Positions 36,071 to 43,762 of a DNA stretch of 64,000 bases are shown one piece after another. Within the stretch, counting starts at the first letter, position 1; every line of letters begins with the position of its first letter. Below the pieces are notes generated by a model, which did no database searches, had not been told where the DNA came from, and saw only the letters and a program-made list of their open reading frames with translations. This stretch comes from Crossiella sp. S99.2. GTDB lineage: Bacteria > Actinomycetota > Actinomycetes > Mycobacteriales > Pseudonocardiaceae. Position numbers and translations under genes: made by a program. Location of the stretch: contig NZ_JALMDK010000001.1 of the NCBI RefSeq assembly GCF_023094165.1, positions 744,001 through 808,000 of the forward strand, in the 5' to 3' direction.

Positions 36071-36133
36071 GCACTGTCCATAGCGGACAGTGCGACGCCG
36101 GGGGTGATTCCGAACACTCGGAGTCACCCCCGG
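36071..36133 (+). terminator. Double hairpin terminator
   Basis: Two consecutive hairpins follow the stop. The first is GCACTGTCC/GGACAGTGC with a 5-base loop (36071-36093). The second has a perfect 10-bp stem CCGGGGGTGA/TCACCCCCGG (36098-36107, 36124-36133), continued inside by CCGA/TCGG. Confidence 0.7.
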
Positions 36134-36204
36134 TGGTGTGCAGATACCTGGTTAGCTCGGCGTGCCTCGGCGAATCGCCCAGGTCGGGGTGCGATGGTGG
36201 CCGG

Positions 36205-37713
36205 GTGACCGTGCTCCGACCGACTACGCACGGCAGCGTCCCCGGCCCCGGCGTTGCCGCGCCGCCCGCCACCGCGGCGCAGCAGGTGCGGGCCGCGCTG
36301 GCGGTGGCCCTCGGCGTGATCGCCCTGGGCTACCTGGGATCGGCCGCGGTCATCGCGCTGGTGCTGGCCGGTGCGGACCGCGCGGTGATCTCGCTGGAGG
36401 CGGTGTCCGCGGCCGCCGGACCGCTGTGGCTGGCCGCCCACCACGTGCCGCTGACCATTCGCGGCTTCGCCCTCGGCGTGCTGCCGCTGCTGCCCACCGT
36501 GCTGGTGTTCCTGTTGTCCGCCAAGGCCGCCGGTGGCCTGGCCCGCCGGTTGCGGCTGAGTCGCCCGGCCGACGCGGTGCGGGTGATCGCCACCATGGGC
36601 GTGGCGCACCTGGTGGTCGGCGGGATGCTGGCCGCGTTCACCGATCCGCCCTTCGCCGCCGCCCCGGCCACCGGCGCGCTGGCCTGCGGGCTGATCGCCG
36701 CGCTGGCCGCGACCACCGGGGTGGCCCGCGGGTGCGGGCTGACCGCGCTGCTCCGGCGGCGGCTGGGTGAGGGCGGGTACGCCGGGTTGCGCGCGGCCCG
36801 GGTCGCGCTGATGTCCTTGTGCGCCATGGGTGCGCTGCTGGTCGCGCTGGCACTGGCGCTGTCCTTCGGCTCGGTGCGCGGCGCCTTCGCCGAGCTGGCG
36901 CCCGGGATCGGCGGGTTCGGACTGCTGCTGGTGTGCCTGCTGTACCTGCCGAACGCGGTGGTCGCCGCACTGTCCTTTGTGGCCGGTGCGGGGTTCAACC
37001 TCGGTGCGGTGGTGGTGAGTCCGCTGCGGGTGATCGGCGGACTGGAACCGCCGTTTCCGTTGCTGGCCGCGCTGCCGGAGTCCGGCACCCGGTGGTGGCT
37101 GGTGTGCCTGCTGCTGCCGATCGGCGCCGGAGTGCTGCTGGGCTGGGTGTGCCGCCGGGCGGATCCGCAGCCGCAGAACCGGGTGCTGGTGGTCGGGGTG
37201 GCCGGCGCGGTGGTGGCCGCGGCGGCCTTCGTGGCGGCGGCGCTGACCGGTGGGAACCTGGGTGTGACGAGTTTCCGGATCCAGGCCGGGCTGCTCGCGG
37301 TGGCGTTGTTCTGCTGGGTGGCCGGGCCCGCGGCGGTGGTGGCCTGGGTCGCCGGGCCGCGCGAGGAGACGGACGAGATCGAGGATGAGGACGATCCGGA
37401 GGCCGTCGAGGAGGAGGACGCCGAGGCGGCCGAGGATGCCGCTGACGGCGCGGAAACCGACGCCGAGGCCGAGGACGCTGCCGAGGTGGCTGCGGAGGCC
37501 GTCGAGGACGCTGACGAGGCGGAACCGGTGGCCGAGGACGAGCCGGATCAGGAGCCGGAGGTCGCTGAGGACGACGCGGCCGAGGTGACGCCCGAGCCCG
37601 AGCCGGTGGCCGAGGAGGTGCCGCCGCCCGCGGGTGAGGAGGAGGACTTCGTCGGCGAGGAGGAGCTGGAACAAGCCCTCCTGGAACCGCCAGAGGAACC
37701 AGGGAAACGCTAG
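36205..37713 (+). CDS. PerM-like polytopic membrane protein (DUF6350) with acidic tail
   Basis: 502 residues from GTG 36205. About ten helices fill the first 390 residues. Conserved-looking pieces include PLTIRGFALGVLPLLPTVLV, YLPNAVVAALSFVAGAGFNLGAVVVS (read in two parts) and PLRVIGGLEPPFPLLAALPES. The last 110 residues are extremely acidic (Glu/Asp/Ala/Pro only, e.g. EIEDEDDPEAVEEED) and end with a short basic GKR. Position before purN matches Mycobacterium Rv0955 (PerM), which supports cell division under stress. Start choice is moderately certain: no strong ribosome site. Confidence 0.82.
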   Translation: MTVLRPTTHGSVPGPGVAAPPATAAQQVRAALAVALGVIALGYLGSAAVIALVLAGADRAVISLEAVSAAAGPLWLAAHHVPLTIRGFALGVLPLLPTVLVFLLSAKAAGGLARRLRLSRPADAVRVIATMGVAHLVVGGMLAAFTDPPFAAAPATGALACGLIAALAATTGVARGCGLTALLRRRLGEGGYAGLRAARVALMSLCAMGALLVALALALSFGSVRGAFAELAPGIGGFGLLLVCLLYLPNAVVAALSFVAGAGFNLGAVVVSPLRVIGGLEPPFPLLAALPESGTRWWLVCLLLPIGAGVLLGWVCRRADPQPQNRVLVVGVAGAVVAAAAFVAAALTGGNLGVTSFRIQAGLLAVALFCWVAGPAAVVAWVAGPREETDEIEDEDDPEAVEEEDAEAAEDAADGAETDAEAEDAAEVAAEAVEDADEAEPVAEDEPDQEPEVAEDDAAEVTPEPEPVAEEVPPPAGEEEDFVGEEELEQALLEPPEEPGKR

Positions 37714-37791
37714 GCCGCCCCTGGCCACAGGGCCGAACGGGGCAGCGCCTACGCTGGTCGCAGCCCCGGATCCGGCCCGCAGGAGACCACG

Positions 37792-38451
37792 CTGAGCACT
37801 ATCGAACCGGACCTCGCCCCGGCAGTCCAACGGCTGCGGTGGAGCGCACCGGTCCGCATCGTCGCCCTCGTCTCCGGCTCCGGCACTTTGTTGCAGGCGC
37901 TGCTGGACGCCGCGGCCGCGCCGGACTACCCGGCCACCGTGGTCGCGGTCGGCGCCGACCGGGGCGGCATCGAGGGGCTGGCCCGCGCCGAGCGCGCGGG
38001 GATCCCGACCTTCACGGTCCGGTTGCGCGAGCACGCCGACCGGGCGGCCTGGAACACCGCGCTGGCCGAGGCGGTCCAGGCCTGCCAACCCGACCTGGTC
38101 GTCTCGGCCGGGTTCATGAAGATCCTCGGACCCGACTTCCTGGCCCGCTTCGGCGGCCGGGTGGTCAACACCCATCCCGCGCTGCTGCCCGCCTTCCCCG
38201 GCGCGCACGCGGTGGCCGACGCCGTGGCCTACGGGGTCAAGGTCACCGGCTGCACCGTGCACCTGGTGGACGCCGGGGTGGACACCGGCCCGATCCTGGC
38301 CCAGGGCGCGGTGGACGTCCGGCCCGGCGAGGGCCTTGACGAGCTGCATGAACGGATCAAGACGGTGGAGCGCGGCCTGCTGGTGGACACCATCGCCAGG
38401 CTGGCCGCACACGGCTGCACCGTGACCGGACGAGAGGTGAGCATTCCGTGA
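37792..38451 (+). CDS. purN: Phosphoribosylglycinamide formyltransferase, probable CTG start
   Basis: 219 residues if translation begins at CTG 37792. It transfers formyl from 10-formyl-THF to GAR in purine synthesis. Motifs: [17 protein letters not shown] (N-terminal strand and phosphate loop), [29 protein letters not shown] (catalytic Asn and His), and [19 protein letters not shown] with the catalytic Asp. The core begins before the first TTG (37888), and no in-frame ATG, GTG or TTG exists upstream before unrelated sequence. CTG 37792 is preceded by CAGGAG seven bases upstream, so it is the best start. The end overlaps purH by four bases. Confidence 0.93.
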   Translation: MSTIEPDLAPAVQRLRWSAPVRIVALVSGSGTLLQALLDAAAAPDYPATVVAVGADRGGIEGLARAERAGIPTFTVRLREHADRAAWNTALAEAVQACQPDLVVSAGFMKILGPDFLARFGGRVVNTHPALLPAFPGAHAVADAVAYGVKVTGCTVHLVDAGVDTGPILAQGAVDVRPGEGLDELHERIKTVERGLLVDTIARLAAHGCTVTGREVSIP

Positions 38452-40073
38452 CCGCTGCGCCTGATGCGACGGTTCGACCCACAGAGTCCCCGGTGGACGA
38501 ACGACGTCCCGTGCGCCGCGCACTGGTGAGCGTCTCCGCCAAAGACGGCCTGCTCGAGCTGGCCACCGGCCTGCACGCGGCGGGCATCGAGATCGTCTCC
38601 ACCGGCTCCACCGCGGCGCGGATCGCCGACGCGGGCGTGCCGGTGACCCCGGTGGAGGAGCTGACCGGCTTCCCCGAGTGCCTGGACGGGCGGGTCAAGA
38701 CCCTGCACCCGAGGGTGCACGCGGGGCTGCTCGCCGATGTGCGGCGGCCCGAGCACGTCGAGCAGCTCGGCCAGCTCGGCGTGGCCCCGTTCGACCTGCT
38801 GGTGGTGAACCTGTACCCGTTCGAGTCCACGGTCGCCTCCGGCGCCGGGCCGGAGGAGTGCGTGGAGCAGATCGACATCGGCGGCCCGGCGATGGTGCGC
38901 GCCTCGGCGAAGAACCACGCCAACGTGGCCGTCGTGGTCGACCCGACCCGCTACGGCTGGCTGCTGGAGCAGATCCAGGCCGGCGGCTTCACCCTGGCCC
39001 AGCGCCAGCGGCTGGCCGCGCAGGCCTACCGGCACACCGCGAGCTACGACGTCGCGGTCGCCTCCTGGATCGGCAGCACGCTCGCGCCCGACGACGAGGG
39101 CTCCGGCTTCCCCGGCTGGGTCGGCGCGACCTGGCAGCGCGCCTCGGTGCTGCGCTACGGCGAGAACCCGCACCAGCAGGCCGCGCTGTACACCTCCAGC
39201 CACCGCGGCGGCGGGCTGGCCAACGCGGAGCAGTTGCACGGCAAGGAGATGTCGTACAACAACTACGTCGACTCCGACGCCGCCTGGCGGGCCGCGCACG
39301 ACCACGAGCTGCCCTGTGTGGCCATCATCAAGCACGCCAACCCGTGCGGCATCGCGGTCTCCACGCTGCCCGACGGTGACCCTGGCGCCATCGCGGACGC
39401 GCACCGGCGGGCGCACGCCTGCGACCCGGTCAGCGCCTTCGGCGGGGTCATCGCGGTCAACCGCGAGGTCACCGTGGAGCTGGCCGAGCAGGTCGCGGAG
39501 ATCTTCACCGAGGTGATCATCGCCCCCGGCTACGCCGACGGCGCGGTGGATGTGCTGGCACGCAAGAAGAACGTGCGCATCCTGGTCGCCGAACCGCCGA
39601 AGCGGGGCGGTATCGAGCTGCGCCCGGTCTCCGGCGGGCTGCTCGTCCAGCAGGCCGACGCCATCGACGCCACCGGCGACGACCCGGCGAACTGGACCCT
39701 GGCCTGCGGCACGCCCGCGGACCAGGCCACCCTGACCGATCTGGCCTTCGCCTGGCGGGCCTGCCGCGCGGTGAAGTCCAACGCCATCCTGCTCGCCGCC
39801 GACGGGGCCACCGTGGGCTGCGGCATGGGCCAGGTCAACCGGGTGGACGCGGCCCGGCTCGCGGTCTCCCGCGCGGGTGAGCGGGCCAAGGGCGCGGTCG
39901 GCGCCTCGGACGCCTTCTTCCCGTTCCCGGACGGCCTGGAAGTGCTGCTGGCCGCCGGGGTGCGGGCCGTGGTGCAGCCCGGCGGCTCGGTCCGCGACGC
40001 CGAGGTCATCGCCGCCGCGGAGGCCGCCGGGGTCACCCTGTACCTCACCGGGACCCGGCACTTCGCACACTGA
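38448..40073 (+). CDS. purH: Bifunctional AICAR transformylase / IMP cyclohydrolase
   Basis: 541 residues from GTG 38448, which overlaps the purN stop. It completes IMP synthesis: formylation of AICAR, then ring closure. The N-terminal MGS-like cyclohydrolase domain begins [16 protein letters not shown] with STGSTAARI. The transformylase domain has [37 protein letters not shown] (Lys-His catalytic pair) and [10 protein letters not shown] 24-residue N-terminal extension precedes the core. The frame is intact throughout. Confidence 0.97.
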   Translation: MTAAPDATVRPTESPVDERRPVRRALVSVSAKDGLLELATGLHAAGIEIVSTGSTAARIADAGVPVTPVEELTGFPECLDGRVKTLHPRVHAGLLADVRRPEHVEQLGQLGVAPFDLLVVNLYPFESTVASGAGPEECVEQIDIGGPAMVRASAKNHANVAVVVDPTRYGWLLEQIQAGGFTLAQRQRLAAQAYRHTASYDVAVASWIGSTLAPDDEGSGFPGWVGATWQRASVLRYGENPHQQAALYTSSHRGGGLANAEQLHGKEMSYNNYVDSDAAWRAAHDHELPCVAIIKHANPCGIAVSTLPDGDPGAIADAHRRAHACDPVSAFGGVIAVNREVTVELAEQVAEIFTEVIIAPGYADGAVDVLARKKNVRILVAEPPKRGGIELRPVSGGLLVQQADAIDATGDDPANWTLACGTPADQATLTDLAFAWRACRAVKSNAILLAADGATVGCGMGQVNRVDAARLAVSRAGERAKGAVGASDAFFPFPDGLEVLLAAGVRAVVQPGGSVRDAEVIAAAEAAGVTLYLTGTRHFAH

Positions 40074-40097
40074 TCCTGGGACCGGCGGCGGTCGTGG

Positions 40098-40769
40098 TCA
40101 GCGCAGGGCGTCCTGCGTGACCGCGACCGCCGCGGTCTTCAGGTCGTCCAGGTTCGGCTGGCGCTTGCTGAAGGTGCCGACGTCGAAGCCGCTGTAGGTG
40201 ACCTTGACGAATCCGTTCGCGTTGCGCGCGCCCACCTGGACCTCGACGGTGGTGATGCTGGTGGTGGCCGGCTTCTTCACCGCGAAGTAGGCCTCGTCGC
40301 CCACGCCGTCGAGCTTGTCCACCTGGTAATCGCCGCCGGCGTAGCGCTTGGCCAGTTCCAGCCGCTCCACCAGGTCCTCGGCCCGCCGGGTGTCGGTGCT
40401 CTCGGTGGAGTCGGCCAGTTCGACCTGCAGGAAGCGCTGGCCCTCGCCGTCCTTGCCCTTGGTCTGCCGCCAGCCGCACCAGGCGATCTGGCTGCCGTTG
40501 TCGTACTTCTTCAGCTCGGCCTTGTCCGGGTTGGTGGTCCGGGCGCGTTCCTTGGCCGGCCCGGACACCTTGTCGCACAACGCGTTCGAGCTGAGGGTGT
40601 TCGGCGATGTGCCGTAGTCCTTGTGCGCGTACTGGTACTGGATGTAGGCGAAGATCCCGCCACCGATGATCATCAGTACCAGTACGACGAGCAGGATCAC
40701 CAGCGGGATGGTGCTGCGATGCCGGCGAGGCTTCGGCATCCCCCAGCCGGGTGGTGGAACCGCGGTCAT
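40098..40769 (-). CDS. Membrane-anchored protein with extracellular domain, possibly SOS-regulated
   Basis: 223 residues from ATG 40769 (GGGGG four bases upstream). A short Pro/Arg-rich cytoplasmic N-terminus (MTAVPPPGWGMPKPRRHR) precedes a transmembrane helix (LVILLVVLVLMIIGGGIFAYI). The external domain resembles actinobacterial DUF3558-like proteins, with two Cys (NALCDKV, AWCGWRQ) likely in a disulfide and an alpha/beta pattern ending DLKTAAVAVTQDALR. No enzymatic motif. A perfect LexA-type box lies 53 bases upstream of the start, and the divergent gene is imuA', so DNA-damage control is plausible but untested. Confidence 0.72.
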   Translation of the reverse strand: MTAVPPPGWGMPKPRRHRSTIPLVILLVVLVLMIIGGGIFAYIQYQYAHKDYGTSPNTLSSNALCDKVSGPAKERARTTNPDKAELKKYDNGSQIAWCGWRQTKGKDGEGQRFLQVELADSTESTDTRRAEDLVERLELAKRYAGGDYQVDKLDGVGDEAYFAVKKPATTSITTVEVQVGARNANGFVKVTYSGFDVGTFSKRQPNLDDLKTAAVAVTQDALR

Positions 40770-40821
40770 CAAACCCCCAGAGCGTGACGGTCGAACATCG
40801 TTCTGCCCGACAGTGTGGCGC

Positions 40822-40837
40822 TCGAACGTCAGTTCGA
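40822..40837. promoter_or_regulatory. LexA (SOS) box 1
   Basis: TCGAAC-GTCA-GTTCGA is a perfect inverted repeat with the four-base spacer of the actinobacterial SOS box. It lies 53 bases upstream of the leftward membrane-protein gene and 188 bases upstream of imuA'. Confidence 0.8.
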
Positions 40838-40896
40838 AAAAACGGGTGACGTCACTTGACCTTCGCCCCCTCGACCCGATTAGATACTCCCATCGA

Positions 40897-40912
40897 TCGA
40901 ACACCTGTTCGA
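40897..40912. promoter_or_regulatory. LexA (SOS) box 2
   Basis: TCGAAC-ACCT-GTTCGA, again a perfect inverted repeat, lies 113 bases upstream of the imuA' start and is the natural operator of the mutasome operon. Confidence 0.85.
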
Positions 40913-41024
40913 TTGAGTCGAGGAAACCGGTGCCGGGGTTCCGGGGAACTCGATCAGCCGACTTCCCACGGCTTGTGACGTGCACCTGGGTGCGTGCACG
41001 TGAACGTGGGAAGGCGGTGTTGAG

Positions 41025-41846
41025 GTGGCAGTTGCCTCGCTGGCAGCGCTCGCTGAGGTGGTCACGGCAAATGGGGTTGCCGTGACCACCGGCGATCGCG
41101 CCTTGGGGCGGATGCTGCCGGTGCGCGCGGAGCTGGCTGCCATTCTCCCAGGGGGTGGCCTGCGCCGCGGCAGCACCGTAGCGGTGCGCGGGTCGACAGC
41201 ACTCCTGCTGGGATTGCTGTCGACGGCCACCGCCGCCGGTTCCTGGGCCGCCGTGGTTGGGCTGCCGGGGCTAGGGCTCGTCGCCGCCGCGGAAGCGGGG
41301 GTGGCGGTACAACGCCTGGCCCTGGTACCACGGCCGCGCCGGGAATCGGCGGCGGTGACCGCCGCCCTGCTCGACGGCCTGGACCTGGTCGTCCTGGCCA
41401 ACCCGGCCGCGCTCGCTCCCGCCCAGGCCCGCAAGCTGGAAGTCCGGGCCCGCCACCGCGGCTCGGTGCTGCTCGCCTTCGGCACCTGGCCGGGCGCCGA
41501 CCTCCAACTGTCCTGTGTGGACATCCGCTGGCACGGCCTGGCGAACGGCCACGGCCAGTTCACCCGCAGCGAGCTGCTGATCGAGGTCAGCGGCAGACGC
41601 GCCGCCACCCGCCCCCGCCGCGACTGGCTGAGCTTGGAGGGACCGGGCACGCCAGCACCGGATGAGTTCGGCGAGGTGGGCGTCGCGCCAGCGGGTGTCG
41701 CGGTGGTGGACGCCGCGGCGGGGAGAGTTCCCGCGGTGGTTGCTGCGGCAGGGAGGGCTGGGGCAAGAGATGCCGCGGCGGCGGATGTTGCGGCGATGGG
41801 TGCTGCGACCGTGGGTGTCGCGGCGGACGCGGCGCTGGCGGGCTGA
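41025..41846 (+). CDS. imuA': ImuA' mutasome protein (RecA-like)
   Basis: 273 residues from GTG 41025. The protein resembles the degenerate RecA-like ImuA' of actinobacteria: a region LGRMLPVRAELAAILPGGGLRRGSTVAVRG that corresponds to the Walker-A strand and loop of RecA but lacks the GKT/S, then VVGLPGLGLVAAAEAGV and DLVVLANPAALAPAQARKLE. It supports ImuB and the error-prone polymerase DnaE2 in damage-induced mutagenesis. The last 50 residues are Ala/Val-rich repeat-like sequence (AAAGRVPAVVAAAGRAGARDA) without a fold. Stop and imuB start overlap (TGATG). It is the first gene of the SOS operon. Confidence 0.85.
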   Translation: MAVASLAALAEVVTANGVAVTTGDRALGRMLPVRAELAAILPGGGLRRGSTVAVRGSTALLLGLLSTATAAGSWAAVVGLPGLGLVAAAEAGVAVQRLALVPRPRRESAAVTAALLDGLDLVVLANPAALAPAQARKLEVRARHRGSVLLAFGTWPGADLQLSCVDIRWHGLANGHGQFTRSELLIEVSGRRAATRPRRDWLSLEGPGTPAPDEFGEVGVAPAGVAVVDAAAGRVPAVVAAAGRAGARDAAAADVAAMGAATVGVAADAALAG

Positions 41847-43762
41847 TGATGGCGGCCGAACCGGGGGCGGGGCAGTCCGGCCGGGGTGGCGGCAGCACGG
41901 TGGGAGCCGCGCTGTCCGGGCCCGCGTTCTCCGAGCCTGCGTTGTCCGAGTCCGTGCTGGCAGAGCCCGCGGTGTCTGAACCCGCGTTCTCCGGGCCCGC
42001 GTTGCCCGAGTCCGTGCCGTTGGCGCCGGAGCCGTTTGACCGGCGGGGTGGCTGCGGGCTGGAGGCCGAGTCGCCGGGATCTGCGCCGTCGGAGCCGGGC
42101 CGCCCTCCCCGCCCTACCGGCGGCGGTACCGGGCTGGCGCGTTATGCCGGGCTCGCGCACCGGGTCCCGGAAGCCGCGCTGCCCGCGATCCCCGCCGGCT
42201 ACCGACCGCTGCGCCTGCTCGTGCTCTGGTGCCCGGACTGGCCGGTGACCGCCGCCATCGCCGCTGCCGGGCTCGACCCGCGCACCCCCTGCGCCGTGCT
42301 CGCGGGCGGCAAGGTGCTCGCCTGCTCGGTCACCGCGCGGGTGGAGGGCATCCGGCGTGGGTTGCGGCGGCGGGAGGCCGAGGGGCGCTGTCCGGAGTTG
42401 GTGGTGTTCGAGGACGACCAGACCCGGGACGCACGACTGTTCGAGCCGGTGGCGTTGGGGATCGAGGAACTCGCGCCGGGGATCGAGATCGTGCGGCCGG
42501 GGTTGGTCGCGTTGCCCGCTCAGGGGCCGGTGGGGTACTTCGGGGCGGCGGGGGCCGCGGAGCGGTTGGTGGACCAGGTGGGGGCGCTGGCGGGGGTGGA
42601 GTGCCAGGTCGGGGTGGCTGATGGGTTGTTCGCGGCGACGCTGGCCGCGCATCGGGGGGTGTTGGTGCCGGCGGGTGGGAGCCCGGAGTTCTTGGCGCCA
42701 TTGGGGATTGGGGAGTTGGACCAGCCCGCGGAGCGCCTGAGCGGCCGCGGGGAGCTGGTGGATTTGTTGCGGCGGCTGGGGTTGCGGTCGCTGGGGGAGT
42801 TCGGGGCGTTGCCGGAGCGGGAGGTGGCCTCGCGGTTCGGGGCGGGGGCGGTGCGGGCGCATCGGCTGGCGCGTGGGCTGGAGGAACGGCCCGCGGACCG
42901 GCGGTTGCCGCCCGCGGAACTGGCCGTGGCCCAGGTGCTGGATCCGCCGGTGGAGCGGGTGGACGCGGCGGCGTTCGCGGCGCGGGCGCTGGCCGAGCAA
43001 CTGCACACGCTGCTGACCGCGCGCGGGCTGGCCTGCACCCGGCTGGGCATCCAGGCCCGGACCGAGCACGGGGAGGAGCTGAGCCGGGTGTGGCGCTGTG
43101 CGGAACCGTTGACCGCCAACGGGATCGCCGACCGGGTGCGCTGGCAGCTGGACGGCTGGCTGCGGGCCGGCGGGCCCACCGCCGGGATCAGCCTGCTGCG
43201 GGTGGAGCCGGAGGAAGTGGTCGACGCCGGGGTGCTCCAGCTCGACCTGTGGAAGGGCGAGGGCGCCGCGCAACTGGCCGAACGCGCGGGCCGGGCCTTC
43301 GTCCGGGTGCAGGGGATGCTGGGGCCGGACGCGGTGTGCACCGGGGTGCTCGGCGGTGGGCGCGGTCCTGGGGAGCGTGTCCGGCTGGTGCCCTGGGGGG
43401 ATGAGCCGCGGGCCCGGCACGATCCGGAACCGCCGTGGCCGGGACAGTTGCCCGCGCCCTCGCCGACGCTGGTGCCGGAGGAGCCGGTGGCCGCGATCGT
43501 GCGGGATCGGCTCGGCAACCTGATCGGGGTCAGCGCGCGGCAGCGGATCAGCGGCGTGCCGTATGAGGTGACTGTCGAAAGTGGACGGTCGCGGCTGGTG
43601 ACCGCCTGGGCCGGGCCGTGGACGGTGGAGGAGCGCTGGTGGCTGCCGCCGGAGCAGGGCGCGAACCGGGTGGCCCGGTTGCAGGTGCTGCTGGCCGACG
43701 GGCAGGCGCTGTTACTGGCCTGCGTCAACGGGTCCTGGCAGGTGGAAGGGGTGTACGACTAG
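41846..43762 (+). CDS. imuB: ImuB, catalytically inactive Y-family polymerase adaptor
   Basis: 638 residues from ATG 41846. The Y-family fold starts near residue 118 (LRLLVLWCPDWPVTAAIA), where active DinB polymerases have a metal-binding Asp (HVDMDAFF); here Asp is replaced, so it cannot polymerise. ImuB serves as the hub that binds the beta clamp, DnaE2 and ImuA'. Later segments (RGLRRREAEGRCPELVVFEDD; HTLLTARGLACTRLGIQART) match the little-finger region. An N-terminal extension of about 115 residues contains seven SEPAL-like pentapeptides. The C-terminus (RLVTAWAGPWTVEERWW, then GSWQVEGVYD) is conserved in ImuB. The stop overlaps the start of dnaE2 by one base. Confidence 0.9.
   Translation: MMAAEPGAGQSGRGGGSTVGAALSGPAFSEPALSESVLAEPAVSEPAFSGPALPESVPLAPEPFDRRGGCGLEAESPGSAPSEPGRPPRPTGGGTGLARYAGLAHRVPEAALPAIPAGYRPLRLLVLWCPDWPVTAAIAAAGLDPRTPCAVLAGGKVLACSVTARVEGIRRGLRRREAEGRCPELVVFEDDQTRDARLFEPVALGIEELAPGIEIVRPGLVALPAQGPVGYFGAAGAAERLVDQVGALAGVECQVGVADGLFAATLAAHRGVLVPAGGSPEFLAPLGIGELDQPAERLSGRGELVDLLRRLGLRSLGEFGALPEREVASRFGAGAVRAHRLARGLEERPADRRLPPAELAVAQVLDPPVERVDAAAFAARALAEQLHTLLTARGLACTRLGIQARTEHGEELSRVWRCAEPLTANGIADRVRWQLDGWLRAGGPTAGISLLRVEPEEVVDAGVLQLDLWKGEGAAQLAERAGRAFVRVQGMLGPDAVCTGVLGGGRGPGERVRLVPWGDEPRARHDPEPPWPGQLPAPSPTLVPEEPVAAIVRDRLGNLIGVSARQRISGVPYEVTVESGRSRLVTAWAGPWTVEERWWLPPEQGANRVARLQVLLADGQALLLACVNGSWQVEGVYD
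41915..42019 (+). repeat. Seven tandem 15-bp units inside imuB
   Basis: Units such as tccgggcccgcgttc, tccgagcctgcgttg and tccgagtccgtgctg follow one another in frame and encode SGPAF, SEPAL, SESVL, AEPAV, SEPAF, SGPAL and PESVP. The array lies in the disordered N-terminal extension of ImuB. Confidence 0.85.

Noticed and set aside
40791..40806. Third LexA box (TCGAACATCGTTCT)
   Set aside because: Only the left half fits; the right half does not match GTTCGA at the required spacing.
40880..43420. 846-residue open frame on the minus strand over the mutasome
   Set aside because: It is a Pro/Arg-rich shadow antisense to imuA' and imuB and contains no recognisable domain.
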